From the NCBI GenBank assembly GCA_030544235.1, contig CM060462.1, forward strand, positions 35,544,526 through 35,608,525: 64,000 bases of DNA. Reading direction: 5' to 3'. The notes beneath the pieces were generated by a model, which did not search any database, was not told where the DNA came from, and saw nothing but the letters and a program-made list of their open reading frames with translations. The DNA is from Lepturacanthus savala (lineage: Eukaryota; Chordata; Actinopteri; Scombriformes; Trichiuridae). Shown here one piece after another: positions 11,207 to 22,500 of this stretch (positions are counted from its first letter, which is position 1; every line of letters starts with the position of its first letter). Made by a program: the position numbers and the translations under genes.

Positions 11207-14200
11207 TTATCCCCAGTTGTAGAAGTAGATCTTCTGCCAGGAGGGCAGGTAATCCATGAGAGGACCTGAGCAGAGACACAACAAGAAATAACTCAACAAC
11301 TAACATGTGAGGGGAAAACATTAGAATAGATTGGTGTACTAAAAAATCTTATTCTTTCCCAAGTAAAGTTAAATGTTGTAAACATTATTGTTGCTACTCT
11401 GGAAACAGTCTTTCAGGACAGTTACTTCATTCTGGTGTCAGGGGCTTTAAAATAAAAACAAAAAAGCTTCATCAGTGTCAGTAGCAAACATGAATACTTA
11501 CGTGCAACAAGGCCGATTCCTGGAATGTGATCGGCCAGAAGTCTGAGCAAGAACAGAATCTTTTCCCTGCAGGTGAAGGAACACAAGCCACAAATGCCAA
11601 AAGGTCCCTTATCATGCATATAGGCACTTTCATGTTTGTTTCAGCCTTGATTCAGAAGCTCATCTGTTCTAGAGTATACTCGTACACTTTACTCTTCCTC
11701 CTACCTCTCCTACTTCCCAGCACAGCCCACCTGCCTCCGACTGCCCCCACCACACACGCTTTTTTCAGTCTTCCAAGTGAAAATCAGCCAATCAGAAGAG
11801 AAACTCATGAATATTCATATGAGACTGACCAAAGCAGACATGTGCTTTATGGAATTCAAGCGAAGAGTTTTTCAGAGCTCTATAAAACAGTGCACATATC
11901 ATGCAAGAGGTATCAAACCTTAATGAAAACCCACAAAAGTAACATATGACCTTTAAATAACTATTTAAAGGGACCCTATTTTGACAATATAGGATTAATT
12001 GCATTATTGGTTGGACTAATGGTTTCATATGTTTAAACTCCATAAAAATGACAAAAGGCATAAGAAACTAATTGATATCACCCCAGACTATGAGCTTTCT
12101 CTCACAATTTCCTGACATTTTATAATTGTCTGGTGGTATGGTACAACTGAAAAAATGATGAATTTTAAATATTTAATCCAGTTAGAATATAAAACTAGTT
12201 GATAGCAATTGTTTTTAGTTTTTTTTAAACCCTTTAAAAACTATCTGGTTTAAAGTTTTTGGGGTTACACCACTTGACAGTTTTGACATTATCCCGATAG
12301 CCATCCTCTCTCATACTTTTCCTTTTCTCATATACATTATTATGAGTTAGGCATAATGACAGAAGAATCACTAGAGTCTCTCAGTCTCTCATTTTATGGA
12401 TTCTCTCCTGTTGAACGCAATATTCCACTGATCAAATCTAAAGATACTTACTCTGAGAATTTGTCGTAAAAGGGTGAACGAAGGAAGTAGTAGAGCAAAA
12501 GGAAAGTTCTCCTCCTCATCTCAGCCCTCTCCCAGTGGTTTTGAAATTTTTTATCACTGAGCACTGCAAAGCTAAAGGGAAAGAGAAATAGGAGATATCA
12601 TTGCATTTGTCTTTTCAACTGTTGAGATAATCTAGATTCTCTAGAAGCACAAACGTGGAGAGCAAGATTCTTTTGTGATACTCATCAGTGCTTTTATTGT
12701 ATTTTCTTTGAAAAGTCATGTCACTCATCGAGTCTGACAAAAATCTGAAAACACTCAAGCGACACTTGAATGAGGGTGTTGAGGAAGAAGAGATGATCAC
12801 TATCACTACTTACTGCAGGTATTCTATGATCATATTGAATGTGTAAAGGTTTTGATATGGTTTACTAAATGATTGCATCTCTGTCAGTCTTGTTGACACA
12901 TATGTTTTTTCACAGATGCTGAACTGTGGGAGTTACAACATGTACTTAGGGAAAAAATAGTAAATAGTAATAGTAAATCCTTCCAATAATTGACTTGTTT
13001 ATATTTATAAAAAAGTAAAATGTTTGATGTGATGCTGCAGTTCTGTAGCAGTTCCTAGCACAGCCCACCTACCCCCACCATCACACACACTTATTTCCAT
13101 TCTTCCAAGTAGAAATCAGTCAATTAGAATATAGGTTAAGAACATCCAGGAGACAGAACAAAAAGAAACTGTGCTTTCTGGATTAGAGCACTGTAAAACT
13201 ACATTTTATTAACATTTTTAAACAAAGCTTCAAAATAAATCCAGAAAGTGCACAATATGGCTTTTATCAGGGTTGAACAGTTCACATTGTCAGTGTTTTA
13301 AACATTGAATTCCCTCTTTGATGCTTTGATGATACAATACTATATCAGCAATTCTGCAATAATCTAAAAAGGCAAAAATCAGTAAATAGATGTGTATTCA
13401 CTGCATTGAGGTGTGAGATGAAACAATATCCACCATCATCCATCATCCTCACAGTGTGTTGTAACAACAATAATTGGTCTCAACCATAATGGATGTAACA
13501 TTAAGATGAAGATTTCTGCTTGATTTGACTCAATTGGATTGAAGCTTCATTTTAGCTTCTGATAAACTTTTTTTTTCTGTATATTTTTGTCCCGAAGGAT
13601 GGCTGTGGATTTTTATATTGTATATGCATTATGAAGGGATCTCCTGATGGTCATAAATAAACAAGAATAATAATTTTAGCAAGCATGTTTCAGTGTTCAT
13701 TTGAGCCCCTGAATTGTTTTAAGACTAAAACTTGTGAATGAATGAATGTATTCATTTTCTGTTATCTAGAGAAAAATCAGGCTTTCTAAATCAAAGTTAT
13801 CATTTATCATAACTGAGGAAGGAATATTGTAAAGCTTCTTACCTGGAGAGTTCTAGGGCCCCAGAGATGAGCCACGGCTTCCACGACTGTTTCCCACAGA
13901 GGCCGAGGCAGAATACTGCAGATAGGAAGGTTGCTGTTAAGGATACAACCGTCAAGACAAAGAGATTCAGTTGACCGATGATGACTAAAAGAATTAAAAG
14001 AATCCTCTCCTAAAATAACTTTTTTTTTTTAAATGGAATGACTGGTCATGTGTTTGTTTATAGTTACACAGAGAAGAAACTGTGGAAAAGTGAATGCATG
14101 ATGATGCATCTTAAGATTGTCTCCAAATTCTAGATATTGATTTTAGTTTAAAATATAAAATGTGTGATAACATAAATTTACCATTCATGCTGTAATTCAT

Positions 14201-17200
14201 GGTTACAGCATTTGTAACCATGGTGGAACTTATATGACACTAACTGCAATAAATCAATCCCATGATTATTGTCATATGTATTATGATGAATAAATAAAGG
14301 AAAGGCCATTAGTGAATGAATGATTTGCACAAAGCATTTCAGTGAGTAATTATCCCTGAGTAACTGTTCATGCATTGTATGTTGGCTAGTGGGAAATTCT
14401 TGTTAATTATAAATGGTAAGCTCGGCTATTATTAAATTTCACATGAACGCAAACTGCACTAATCCAGTAGGGCAGGTTCATCACAACTGCAGCTACGCAT
14501 CAACATTTTAACTCCTTGTTTCAAATGCAAGAGGTGTCAGGTTTACTGAAGCCAATAAGGCCATGATTGAGTTATTTGGCCATGACACTTTAAAATAAGT
14601 GGGTCGGGAAAGAGATCTGGTACTTTATTTCAACATTAACTGAGTTGTGCTGCTTTGGCTGAAAACATTGGGGCAGTGCAAAAGTTTCCAATTGACATAT
14701 GTGCTGCTGTTGATCTCTCGCTCTGTGTGTGTGAGTGAGAATAACAGAATAATATTGAATCAAAAAAAGAGGTGGAATCAATTTGTGGGGCTCAGTTTTC
14801 ATTCTGTGGCACTGCGCCACAGATTGGTCTATGTGTGGGAAAGTGACCACCGCATGGAGGAAGGATACAGTGCACAAGCGGCCGTCCAATGTACACAGAC
14901 TCTGCGATGACCTCCTGCAGCTTCAGCTCTGTTGGTTTGCTGTGAAGCTTCTCCTCCTTCAAGCTGCTCCTCCTCTTCCTCCGAGTCTGACTCGGTGCTC
15001 CCCACAGCCGGGCCTGCAGGGGGGGAGCTGCATCGCCACAGAGAGGAAGAGGAGGAAAAGTCAAACCAAGCGACAGTCAGATAATTAGAGAATAAAGATG
15101 GGAAATCCATCATGGACCCCACTACCATCATTACTGTGCAGCTCCATCACTCAGTTTACTGAGAAAAGAAACCTACAGCTTCAGTGGGTGTGTCTAACCC
15201 TCGGAAAACCGTCAATCATGTTGTTGTTCTCATGAACAGCCTTTTGTTCCTGGTAAACCGGCTTTGGTTTAGTCAGAAATCAGATCTGTACGACTGTGTT
15301 TCAGCTCAGTCGTGCAGGGAATTAATAAGCTGTGATTAACACGACATGTGAAACCTACAAAGCATCTTAAATTTCAGTTTTATTCAGCTACAATATTAAA
15401 CCAAACAAACAAAATTTGAACTGGTCCTACCGCTGCCTAGTGGTCTAATGACACGTCCTGATCTCTGGCCAACAAAGCAGGTGTCGTCACGCTGCTCCAC
15501 ATTGCCATCATCTGGAGGGAAGAGGAAACGCAGGAGAAGCTCTTCAGGATCGCTTTCACACTTCTTTAATGCACAAACACAACTGCCAGATTAATGAATT
15601 CACTGTCTTTTGGTGTGTCTACGTCACAAGAAACTGTGTATGAATAAAATGATTTTACTTTTTAACACTGAATATCACTTAACATGTAATATTATAATAT
15701 ACTGTATTTACAAAGTGTATCTATTTTTATAGTTTTTCCTGTTAGTTACTAAAAGAAGAACACATTTGTCATTTGTCATTGAAGATCAAGGACAAACATT
15801 TAACTATACTCTGACCGGAAATAAGGAGAGAGAAAGAGTCCATCACTGACCTTCATCATTAAAGTCTACGCCTCTATCAAGGGGGATTATGGGAGGTGAA
15901 GTCTGGATGCCGGATTTGTACCACAGAAGAAGCACAATGCGAAAAATGGCCCTGATGACAGAGAATTTGCGTCAGAGTGCTACATGGAGCCTGGGATGCC
16001 TTTTTTCTGCCCCAGTTTATCATACTATTCATAGCACTTCATGTTATTATAATGGCTCTTGTCTGTTTTCTCAATAAATCCATGGAATTTGGTCACCAAC
16101 CCGAGGAATTACAGCAATTAACAATTTGATCTGATGACGATGTTAGGAAAAAAGCCATTTATTAGAATGCATCACAAGGGGAACATGACGGGATGTCTTC
16201 AGGTATCAGACACAGAATTCTAATGCTTTTAACAACTTTTCAAGATATATTTTAACCAAATTAAGATTGTCAAAGCATGTTCACCCATTGCAGGTAAGTC
16301 ATATGTAATTAGTCATTTTAACCTACATGTAACAGCCAAGTGCTAGTATAAATTCCAAAAATAGTATTAGATTCAGTGGTAGGTTTAATGATTTGTAAAA
16401 TTTCATGCAGAAGACCTTGACTCATTTTGATAAAAAGAAGTTATAAAATGAAGTTAAATAATATTTTGTGGCAAACAAATTAAGATTTACTGCCATGTCA
16501 TGACTTTTAAAACCTAATATTAATCAAATTGATTTTTTAAAAATGTTTTAAGGACTTGCAGATAATGAATATCAGCACTAAATGTAGTATGTCATTCAAT
16601 AAAACCAAGTTTCATCTGGAGCAAAGGGTTGGACTGACTGACAGACCGACAATGTTGTCCCCAGTGCTACACCGTTAGTGGTGAAAAATACTAATTCTAC
16701 TACTGTCACAGGAGGAGGAATTCATACTTAAAAATCTGAATGAGTCCGATGACCATCCAGCGGCCGATGTCACCCCACAACTTGCAGGCTCCCATTTCCA
16801 GGAAAACCTCCACATACTCCAACACGGAGAGCCAGGTCAGGAGCCTCTGCTGAGACAGCGACTGGACACAAACACACAGAGCAGTTTATAGTGCAGGAAT
16901 AACATTAGTGCAGCTGCAGATGATTCTTTCAAGCAATAGGGAAAAACTAAATAAAAAACACATCTACAAGACATGGTTTGCTGAAACAATAACAGTAAGA
17001 ATCTTCATCCAGCTCTTGTCAGAATAAAAATCTTAGGAATTATCGCTCCATTGTTTTTTGCCTTCATGATAATCTGAGAGTGCTCTACACAACTGAACAT
17101 CACCATCAGTGTCTCCTCAGAGTGGGATTTGTAAAATGAGCATTTAATTATCTGTGTAAGCAGCTCACCACAGTTAGGGCACGTCTCAGCCCTTTGCGCA

Positions 17201-18906
17201 GAATGCTGTCATTGAACAGCACCAGGAGATTGGAGGCAGAGTACACTGAGAAAAAAAAAAAAATCACACAGTGTGATCAGTACATAGACACTAACACTGA
17301 CCAAATAATAAACAAGTAAAATAAACCAGAGGGCAAAAACAGCAAAGGATCCCCTCACCCCATGTGTTTTCATCTGTAGTAATACAGATGTAATATTATT
17401 TATAGCTATAGCTGTCATTTCTAATATCAATATCTGTCTCCAAAAACATATCGGTTTTTGCAGTAACGTAAATTTGAGATGCTGAAATAAGTAAGCATTT
17501 GGAAATTCAACTTCATGATTAACATGAGTTGATTGATCAAATAAAATATTGCAGCTGCCAAATTTTCTCTCCATCAACTAATTAATCAATCAACTGCGTC
17601 TACTCATTTCAGAACCATAATCATTTCTAATTTCTAAAGGTAGAGAATCTGACCAGAAAGAAGCAGCTGCATTGACCTTTACTTACCTAGTTCAGATATT
17701 TCATGTGAATCTGCAAATCGCCCTGCAAAATAAGAGTCATGACATGTCAAATATTCAGACCTTTACCAACTAAACAATGTCAAAATCCTCCATTAATACT
17801 AGGCCTGAACAATCAGTTCACACAATCAATTTTCCTTACCAGGGTTTTGTTATCGTTAATTATTTTACACATGTATGCGTCCTCCCTGACTTTGTACTAT
17901 TGTAAGTTAAAAGACCTTGTTGCACTTCTTTATGACATAGATTACTCTTTTAGTTGTAACAATTGCTGTTGTTCAAGCACTTGATGTATAGCAAGTTTCT
18001 TGTTAATAAATAGTTTTTTATTCTGACGTCAGAGTTATTAGTTATTGTTTCAATGGTATGATTGAAGTTTCTGTGAATTCTTGTAAATCACAATTCAATT
18101 TCCTCTTCAAACTGTTCAGCCCTAACAACAAATAAAAGTCCTGCAAGAAAACATCCTACGCAAAATAGGTATTATGAGGTTATTGTAGTTAAATAATAAT
18201 CTTTTTAATATTTTATTATTGTATATATTATATTCTTTCTATTTAATATCTTGTACCTTATATCTATTATACTTGTACTATAATCTTTATATATAAATAT
18301 GTATATAATTCATAATAATGTAAAATAGGTAACCATGTGTAATTTATTTCTATTTTTCCCCCAATAATTCCGTGTAATTATCTACTCACCTACCTTATAC
18401 CACTTCACAATAACCATGTAGCAATAACAAGGTGTGTATTTATTTTTTTATTTTTACTGTGTTGTATTTATTTTCTCTGTAGGTGTTGGTATTTAAGGTG
18501 TTTCTTTTGATTCACGTTTCTCTTGTGTTTGTGTGCCTATAGTTTTATAACAGTATTGGAACTTCCTTTTCCCTGAGGGGACCTACCAACGGGATCAATA
18601 AAATCCTATTTAATCTAACCTAATCTAATTATTGCATTAAAACTATTAGTTTAGTTATCTGATTGATATAGTATTCTCTATGACATCATTGGATTATTAA
18701 CATGAGGCATCGCTGTGTAATAAGCAGCATATTACTGTTGTAGCTGCTGGAGGGGGGTAGTTAGTTCACCTACCTGCGATCAGGTAGGACAGAGTCCGCA
18801 CCGTGCTCTCCAGCTGAGCCGTGGCCGCCGGGTTCCTCCTCACGTACTCAGTGTAGCGCTCGTAAAAGCGGCTCAGTCTGTCTGCGAACTCCTTCACGTG
18901 AGACAT
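11207..18906 (-). CDS. pex16: Peroxisomal membrane biogenesis factor PEX16
   Basis: PEX16 is an integral membrane protein that recruits PEX3 and peroxisomal membrane proteins via the ER/peroxisome route. Eleven exons on the minus strand: 18774-18906, 17687-17722, 17169-17245, 16728-16861, 15851-15951, 15431-15511, 14869-15027, 13843-13915, 12452-12556, 11502-11566, 11207-11265. Together they encode 340 aa (human about 336, from memory). Seen: N-terminus MSHVKEFADRLSRFYERY, then NPAATAQLE, LSQQRLLTWLSVLEYVEVFLEMGA, GRWMVIGLIQ, the LLLWYKSGIQTSPPIIPLDR segment, IAESVYIGRPLVH, and the conserved end LPSWQKIYFYNWG. The start is the only ATG before the first conserved block. The first exon faces cars1 across 296 bp. 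Two exon boundaries needed care: exon 7 begins with CTCCCC after GATGCAG, and exon 9 has two candidate acceptors 7 nt apart, only the second of which keeps frame. Confidence 0.95.
11710..11955. mobile_element. Interspersed repeat copy A in pex16 intron
   Basis: CAGCACAGCCCACCT followed by a CCACCACACAC run and TTCCAAGTGAAAATCAGCCA closely resembles a second copy at 13025-13266. The middle (cACTGCCCCCACC, then SCCAATCAGA-like sequence) also resembles 54456-54681. Confidence 0.5.
13025..13266. mobile_element. Interspersed repeat copy B in pex16 intron
   Basis: Diverged duplicate of copy A (CTAGCACAGCCCACCT, TTCCAAGTAGAAATCAGTCA). Its right edge GTGCACAATATGGCTTTTA matches the right terminal repeat of the element at 54456-54681. 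Confidence 0.5.
17800..18124. mobile_element. MITE with GGCTGAACAR-type ends
   Basis: The left edge AGGCCTGAACAATCAGTT and right edge AACTGTTCAGCCCT are roughly inverted. Both are flanked inside by CAATCAATTTT / AATTCAATTTCC. Located in pex16 intron 1. Confidence 0.4.
18480..18640 (+). mobile_element. LINE 3' tail
   Basis: TTTTCCCTGAGGGGACC...GATCAATAAAATCCT followed by short degenerate TAATCTAACC repeats. This is the 3'-end pattern of a fish non-LTR element ending in a simple repeat. Confidence 0.45.
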
Positions 18907-19202
18907 GTCCGCTTCCGCCTAGCACGCGCACTTCATTCAGCCGCCGCGTGGAGAATATGCCCGCTGTTTAGAGCATAGTTTAGACGAGTTAGTGAGTTCG
19001 GAGCGAAGCTAACTTCTTGCACCTGCTCTTCAAAACAAAACCAAACTTCCGCGCGGATGGGCCTACAGTCATTTCCGTCCCCCCTCGCTCTCCGGCTCGG
19101 GCACATTGGTTCCGTTTCCTACTCGTAGCATACATAGTCCACGGTTTCTTCTTCCGGACACGTTATTGTTGCATCAGCATCCAACCATTCAGCACTGTAG
19201 CT
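18907..19202. promoter_or_regulatory. Bidirectional promoter pex16 / cars1
   Basis: Only 296 bp separate the two start codons, which point away from each other. The interval is GC/CpG-richer than its AT-rich surroundings. It contains several ETS-type CTTCCG motifs (for example CTTCCGCC near 18911, CTTCCGCG near 19047, CTTCCGGA near 19152) and an ATTGG (inverted CCAAT) near 19106. No TATA box is evident. This fits a housekeeping head-to-head promoter. Confidence 0.75.
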
Positions 19203-19415
19203 ATGTCGGCCTCAGGAGAACAAGGTACAGTGAATGCTGTTTGTTTGTCCACTTGACAGGCTTGTTTCACGTCCGCGACAGCACGATTTAATGTGTTTTA
19301 TGAAGCTAACTTTAGCTTTGTTAGCTCGCTAAATCTGTGGATCAAAGCCTGCAGACGAGCCGCTAAGGTGCAGTCAGTGACACGCCATACCCCCTTTAAC
19401 AATCTGGAGGTTTCA

Positions 19416-19505
<90 letters not shown>

Positions 19506-22500
19506 AAAACACCAAAAGGTAAAGACAGTTCAACCTCTGATCTGAATCAAAAGGAGAGTCAAGTTAGGTCCATATATTTAAATAAAACAGCATCAGCTAA
19601 GTTACTTTATTTAAGTAGAATGCTGAGGTAGTTTTACTTGATAATTTACATTTGATGCTACTGTATCCTTGAACTCCACTTCAGAGGAAACTATTTTGAG
19701 TATCTGTACAGCTTTAGTAACCCTGTTGTATAATAACATGAGAATTAAATGCTGATAATGTAACCACAACACCGTCTTTTGTATGATGAAATCTTGTCTA
19801 TTGTATATGAATTGAGCTGAATTCTTGCAGCTCAGTGTGATTAGGTTACAACTGTTGTCTTCACAACTGGGCTGTTATGTTGATGTTATATAACATCAGG
19901 AAAGACTGGCTGCATAGAGAGAAATTGAAGAAAAATGTAAAACATATGTGTATGGGATGTATAAAAAATGTGTGTCTGTAGATATATACTATGGTTGTTT
20001 TTCAACTTGGCTTAGTTGCATCTAGTTTGATCTGTTTTGACTTTAATATTGTATGTTCACTGTTCCATTGTGTGTCAATTTTACTTTTGGTTTCATTCTG
20101 TGTGTTGATGATGCAAAATGATCACACCATTTCAGTTTAATTCTAACTCTAGTTCTTGTTAGTATTCAATACATCCGGCACCATGGAGACAGTGTTAGCT
20201 CTGCCTCGTCAGCACCATAGACTGTACATATATATAAGGTCAGCACTGGCGGACTCAGGGGGGGCCTCTGGTGCCCCACAGGACAAACAAATGCTGCAAA
20301 AGTGCCTTCTAAGGTGTCCCCAGAGTATTTGGAGTACCAGCATTCTAAATGACTGTCTTGTGTGTAACTCACAATGAATGACCCTAGAATGTCTCTACGT
20401 GATGATCTGGAATGACGTGCCCTCATTGGTGCTTTTTCAGTGGAAGAAAATCTGATAGGACTTTGTAAAGAACCCCGAAATTTGAGAAAACATTATGTGT
20501 TCTTTAAATGAAGAAGCCACATTACCTTCCACCACTAAGGATATGCTAGGGTTAATACTCCTGTCAGTGCCACTCACAAAGGAGCTGGCAGAAAGAATTT
20601 GAGTTGGTCCCTGCATGCTCTGATGCAGCTGCCCACTGCTTCGAGTGTGTGTGTGTGTGTATATGTGAATGATGTATATGTAGAGGATCACTTTACTCGC
20701 TATGTATGCGAGCGCTGAAAAAATGAAACCTTTTCGTGAGCTCTGTCACTTCATTATCCTCCCAAGTAAGCAGATAAACAGGAGGAATAACAGCTGGCCA
20801 GTCTGTCAAGGATGTTTGCCAATCCTGTTACATGGAGGATGACAGTATTGTCTTTGAACTTAATGCAATGTTCAAGGTATGGTGCCTTGAAGACAGTCTT
20901 CCAAAAGCTGATTATAATCCTCAAAACGTAGGCTAGGTAGAGTGTCATTGAAGGATCGTTCTCCAAAGCGAAGCTGGTCAAGATCCAGCTCAGAAGTAAA
21001 CATGGATGACATCTCTCAGGTCTTCTGCTGTTGTCTATTTAGACCTCTTCACTGACCATAATGAGGATTCATAGTTCTCATTTCCCTGACAAGACAAACC
21101 AGCTCATTCTCAGTATATTAATAGGTCCATGTTTTAGTTACAAAGTTTGAGAAATAAACATTTAAATCTTTACCCGTTCCCCTAGGTCAGGGGTCACCAG
21201 TTCTGCTCCTGGAGAGCTGCTGTCCTGCATCTTGTAGGAATCTTCACACTCCAACACACCTGATTCTAATTATTTCTAATTAGAATTAACTAATTAACTC
21301 GTCAGACTTCTGAAGCTTGTTGAGGGCTTCATAACGAGTCTATATTTGGAATCAGGTGTGTTAGTGTAGGATAAATCCTAAAACACACATGCTTTAGGAG
21401 CAGGGTTGTTGACCCCTGATCAAGATATTTCCAAAATAAATGTTTAGGAAGAAATCCTTTTTAATATATATTCTGTTCTTTTCCTTAAATCTGAATCACC
21501 CTATAAAATGTTCCTCTTAATTGGTGATTCCTTTTTACCAAACATCATCCTTGTTCTCTGCTGATTGCATCAGGTTTATGTTTCTTCTCCCCTCAGACAG
21601 CCTGAGTCCGCCACTGCTCCTCATCGTACACTCATCACATCACATCTCTGATGTTTGCTCTCACGCTTGTTGCAGCATCTGCACTATTTTTTTTTAATAA
21701 AGACATGTCTCCTTTCACTCATGTGTGCAGTATTACAGTAGCACAGGCAAATGACATTTGCAAATCCTGTTTTCTCTAAAGCAGAGCTACAACAATTAGA
21801 TAACTAATGGTTAGGCGACAACTATTTTATCGATTGTTTTCTGTCACAGTAAACGTAACATCTTTGGATTGTGGACACAACACTACATTTGTGGATGTTA
21901 GGCCTGTGGGAAACCGGGATTGGACATCTTTCTCATTTTGGTTTTGCCATTTTATAAACCAGTGATTCTCAACCTTATGAGTCACGACCCCAAATTCAAC
22001 ATCCACTGTTGTTCATGACCCCCTTTTAAATAAATATTTTTAATTATAGAAAACATGGTGTGTGTGCCCCACAAAAGGCCTGCCTCTCACCTGTAATGCG
22101 CTGGGATTGGCTCCAGCAGACCCCTGCAACCCTAATGAGGAATGAGCGGGTATAGAAATAAATGAAGGAATTATAGAAAACTGTAACCAGCATGTACCTA
22201 AAAGCCTTAACAAAACACAATGGGGAGAAAACAGCCCATGTTTCATTTTCAAACATCTTGGGGAACAAACATCTTTTCCCTACTCTGTTTTCTGTAAGTC
22301 ATCATATTCACACAATGGCTTAACTACTACAGGTGAGGCTTTGTTGAAATATTTTTTATATGCAGGTAATATGATTTTAATACCTGAAAATATTTGCTAA
22401 AAATCTACAAATGTACATGTAATTTTGTTTGCTGTAGTTCCGGCTGACATTAACTGGGTTTGAGTAATAAAATGCCTCTTTGTTACCAACCGCTCGTTGT

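Noticed and set aside
11527..11949. Plus-strand 140-codon ORF
   Set aside because: It overlaps pex16 exon 10 antisense and a repeat copy; no family resemblance.
15027..15035. Alternative pex16 exon 7 acceptor at the inner CTGCAG
   Set aside because: It would begin GCC CGG in phase 0, whereas the preceding exon ends in phase 1; the upstream GATGCAG site fits.
14590..15131. Several overlapping ORFs on both strands
   Set aside because: All but the minus frame that reads ARLWGAP...IAESVYIGRPLVH are shadows of pex16 exon 7.
19293..19631. Plus-strand 112-codon ORF with a long Tyr-Ile repeat
   Set aside because: The repeat is the translated (AT)n microsatellite inside cars1 intron 1.
22055..22168. 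Possible tRNA-like head of the SINE
   Set aside because: Only the 3' portion is present. No A/B box pair or cloverleaf could be drawn, so no tRNA gene was called.
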